64,000 bases of DNA, from contig JACJYE010000008.1 in assembly GCA_020636255.1 (NCBI GenBank), forward strand, positions 124,001 to 188,000, read 5' to 3'. The notes beneath the pieces are model-generated. The model searched no databases and was not told the DNA's origin. It worked only from the letters and a program-made list of their open reading frames with translations. This document shows, piece by piece, positions 62,027-64,000 of the stretch (position 1 is the stretch's first letter; every line of letters starts with the position of its first letter). The translations under genes and the position numbers were made by a program. Source of the DNA: Lewinellaceae bacterium (GTDB taxonomy: Bacteria; Bacteroidota; Bacteroidia; Chitinophagales; Saprospiraceae).

Positions 62027-63502
62027 ATGCTCCCAAGAACAATAGCACTCGCCTGTTTTCTCGCACTCTTTCTTTCGCTTTCCGCTCAGGAACAATTGGG
62101 AATACGGCTGTCCAACTATGGAGGCATCAACAGCACCCTGCTCAACCCCGCCTATCATACGAGCACGCCCTTCAGCTGGGACGTGAACCTGGTGGAAGGC
62201 GCCAGCCACGCCTGGAATAATTATACCTACTTCCGCGATGCTTCTCTCCTTAGCCTGCTGCGGGATATCGACAATCTCGAAGTGGAATTCGGGCCGGATC
62301 TGGTGGAAGGTGCGCAGCCTAAACCGGGAAGCGTCGTTATCGACTTCTCGACGAACAGCCTGGCCCGCGGAGCCTACGTGATGAGCAGCGTTCTTGGCCC
62401 TTCCTTTTATGTTCAGTTGGGAGGCCAACACCGGCTGGGGCTGGTGAGCCGGGCGCGGCTCCTGGCGTCGGGGCGCAATATCGATACCAACTACAGCTAC
62501 TACGATTACGACCAGCGCGCTTATTTCGACGACTTCGCAGTAGAGCCCTTCCGCACGGCCATCGGCGGATGGAGCGAGGTAGGGCTGAATTATGCCTTTA
62601 CTACGGAAACCGCAACAGGAACCTTTTCTGCAGGTATAACCCTAAAGGCTTTGCAGGCCTATGAAGGTGTTTATTTCACGAACCGGGAGCTTTTCCGCTA
62701 CCAGAAACTGCCGAACGATTCCATCGGCAGTACGACACCAGCCAACTTCATCTTCGGGTTAACGAACAACAACCTGAACGGCCAGGACTACAAGGCCGAA
62801 CGCAACGGTGGCGGGTTCGCCGCCGACCTCGGCCTGGTGTTCACCATCGACGGCTATGACGACGACCCCTACCTCTGGAAATTCGGCTTCTCCCTCCTCG
62901 ACCTGGGCAAGCTCAATTACCAGCGCAATGCCGAGGCGCATACGGTGCAGATAGAGAGCCCTGTCTCCATCGCTACTGACGTCTACCGTTCTTTCAGCAA
63001 ACTGGAAGACGGGCAGGATTACCTTCGATTTTTCAGCAGCCAGGTACTGGGCGACTCCTCCGCTTCGAAAAGCGGCACTTCGTTTGGCCTGTGGCTTCCC
63101 TCCGCCATCAGCTTCCAGGCCGACAGGGCCCTCGGCGGGCCCTTTTTTCTGGGCGCTACCTATACCCAGGGGTTCCCGTTGGGGGAAGCCGCCCTGCAAC
63201 GGGGCAGCCTGCTGGCCATCAGCCCCCGCCTGGAAACCCGCTGGCTGGAAGCGGCGCTGCCGGTGTCCGTGTACGACTGGCAGCAGGTACGCGTCGGGCT
63301 GGCTGTGCGCCTTGCCTTCCTCACTATCGGCACCGAACAACTGGGCAGTATTTTTCAAAAGCGCGAATTCAGAGGTTACGACCTCTATTTTGCCCTAAAG
63401 GTGAACCCTTTTCAACTCGGAGGCAAGGACGATGGCTGGGGTGGGCGCCCATCGCGCCCGGGGGGCGTCAAAAAGGGCCGCATCCGGTGTTATGAGTTCT
63501 GA
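62027..63502 (+). CDS. DUF5723 outer-membrane protein
   Basis: 491 residues with a signal peptide (IALACFLALFLSLSAQ). The mature part has the Bacteroidota DUF5723 pattern: LSNYGGINSTLLNPAYHTST near residue 28, then alternating amphipathic strands (FYVQLGGQHRLGLVSRARLL, WLEAALPVSVYDWQQVRVGL) of a beta-barrel, and a C-terminal FALKVNPFQLGG. Family members lie in the outer membrane, sometimes fused to OmpA domains; none is present here. The 148-bp upstream gap is AT-rich and probably holds its promoter. Confidence 0.88.
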   Translation: MLPRTIALACFLALFLSLSAQEQLGIRLSNYGGINSTLLNPAYHTSTPFSWDVNLVEGASHAWNNYTYFRDASLLSLLRDIDNLEVEFGPDLVEGAQPKPGSVVIDFSTNSLARGAYVMSSVLGPSFYVQLGGQHRLGLVSRARLLASGRNIDTNYSYYDYDQRAYFDDFAVEPFRTAIGGWSEVGLNYAFTTETATGTFSAGITLKALQAYEGVYFTNRELFRYQKLPNDSIGSTTPANFIFGLTNNNLNGQDYKAERNGGGFAADLGLVFTIDGYDDDPYLWKFGFSLLDLGKLNYQRNAEAHTVQIESPVSIATDVYRSFSKLEDGQDYLRFFSSQVLGDSSASKSGTSFGLWLPSAISFQADRALGGPFFLGATYTQGFPLGEAALQRGSLLAISPRLETRWLEAALPVSVYDWQQVRVGLAVRLAFLTIGTEQLGSIFQKREFRGYDLYFALKVNPFQLGGKDDGWGGRPSRPGGVKKGRIRCYEF

Positions 63503-63538
63503 GCCCGGATTAGCTATATTTACATAAAAAACACCTCC

Positions 63539-64000
63539 ATGAATGCCCTGCCTGAAGCCTACTATTCATGCCTGCCCTTCCACCGGCTTTCCGCGGAAGA
63601 ACTATACGCCATTATGGCCCTGCGCCAGGAAGTATTTGTAGTGGAACAAAACTGCCCCTATCTCGATGCTGATGGCAAAGACCCCCAATGCCACCACCTG
63701 ATGGGCCACCTGGCCGGCGGCCGCCTGGTAACTTACACCAGGCTGATCCCACCGGGCTTGGCCTACGCCGGATACGCGGCATTCGGCAGGGTCGTCACCT
63801 CCATGGAAGTACGGGGAAAAGGCTTCGGGCGCCCGCTGATGGAAGCGACCTTAAGCTGGATGCAAAAACTGTTCGGCGCAGTACCCGTCAAGATCTCTGC
63901 ACAGACGTACCTCATCCCCTTTTACGAATCTTACGGTTTTTCCACCGATGGAGAGCTCTACCTGGAGGATGACATCCCCCATATCGCAATGATAAATAGT
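63539..64000 (+). CDS. GNAT acetyltransferase, ElaA-like; cut by window edge
   Basis: The 154 codons visible start at ATG 63539 and stay open to the end of the window. The order is that of ElaA-type GNAT proteins: ELYAIMALRQEVFVVEQNCP, YLDADGKDPQCHHLMG, AAFGRVVTSMEVRGKGFGRP (acetyl-CoA loop R-G-K-G-F-G) and VKISAQTYLIPFYESYGFS. Homologues are about 150-155 residues, so only the last few residues are missing. Substrate unknown. Confidence 0.93.
   Translation, partial: MNALPEAYYSCLPFHRLSAEELYAIMALRQEVFVVEQNCPYLDADGKDPQCHHLMGHLAGGRLVTYTRLIPPGLAYAGYAAFGRVVTSMEVRGKGFGRPLMEATLSWMQKLFGAVPVKISAQTYLIPFYESYGFSTDGELYLEDDIPHIAMINS

Overview
The window looks like a piece of a Bacteroidota chromosome, most likely from the Saprospiria (Lewinella/Haliscomenobacter-like). 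This rests on several points: a giant repetitive secreted surface protein with PKD-like repeats; a hybrid two-component system with periplasmic propellers, receiver and AraC output in one chain; a DUF5723-type outer-membrane protein; lamin-tail and FlgD-like surface modules; an RRM protein with a glycine-rich tail; lipoproteins with acidic residues after the lipidated Cys; and start codons without obvious Shine-Dalgarno sequences. Placement below phylum is inference. No rRNA or tRNA gene, CRISPR array or complete insertion sequence was seen.

Layout. 1-7430 (minus): 5' part of a giant exported surface protein whose end lies outside the window. 8349-18000: housekeeping and cell-envelope genes (pgi, a CocE-type hydrolase, a DUF4407 membrane protein, an N-acetylmuramoyl-alanine amidase followed by murQ, a DUF1801 protein, a sulfotransferase-like protein, a YgiD-like dioxygenase). 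18182-22438: a 1418-residue hybrid sensor/AraC regulator with no polysaccharide-utilisation genes beside it. 22635-22800: a small element with inverted-repeat ends.

23046-42035 is the most unusual part. Seven co-oriented genes over 19 kb encode mostly very large proteins: a 1742-residue protein with a formin-like proline repeat, an exported fibre-like protein with a lectin-like insert, a divergent nitrilase-superfamily protein with a complete Glu-Lys-Cys triad, a 1491-residue DUF6603-type protein, a 772-residue orphan, a helical-repeat protein with a transmembrane hairpin, and a phage tail-collar (microcystin-dependent) protein. There is no sheath, tube, baseplate wedge, ATPase, terminase or capsid, so it is not a recognisable phage or contractile injection system. 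It ends at a strong terminator. I propose it as a candidate undescribed system; its function is unknown.

42333-64000: an RRM RNA-binding protein; a sodium:solute symporter with a 48-residue membrane peptide upstream; a TPM-domain protein; a deletion scar joining an AraC-type regulator fragment to a DUF1761 fragment; a GH30 glycosidase; lipoproteins; a WG-repeat protein; bioY; lysS with a hairpin-repeat array in front of it; a histone-deacetylase-family protein; a 750-bp gene-free segment with three copies of a 16-22 bp motif beside terminators; a coiled-coil protein; asd; a lamin-tail surface protein; dgkA; a DUF5723 outer-membrane protein; and an ElaA-type acetyltransferase cut by the window edge.
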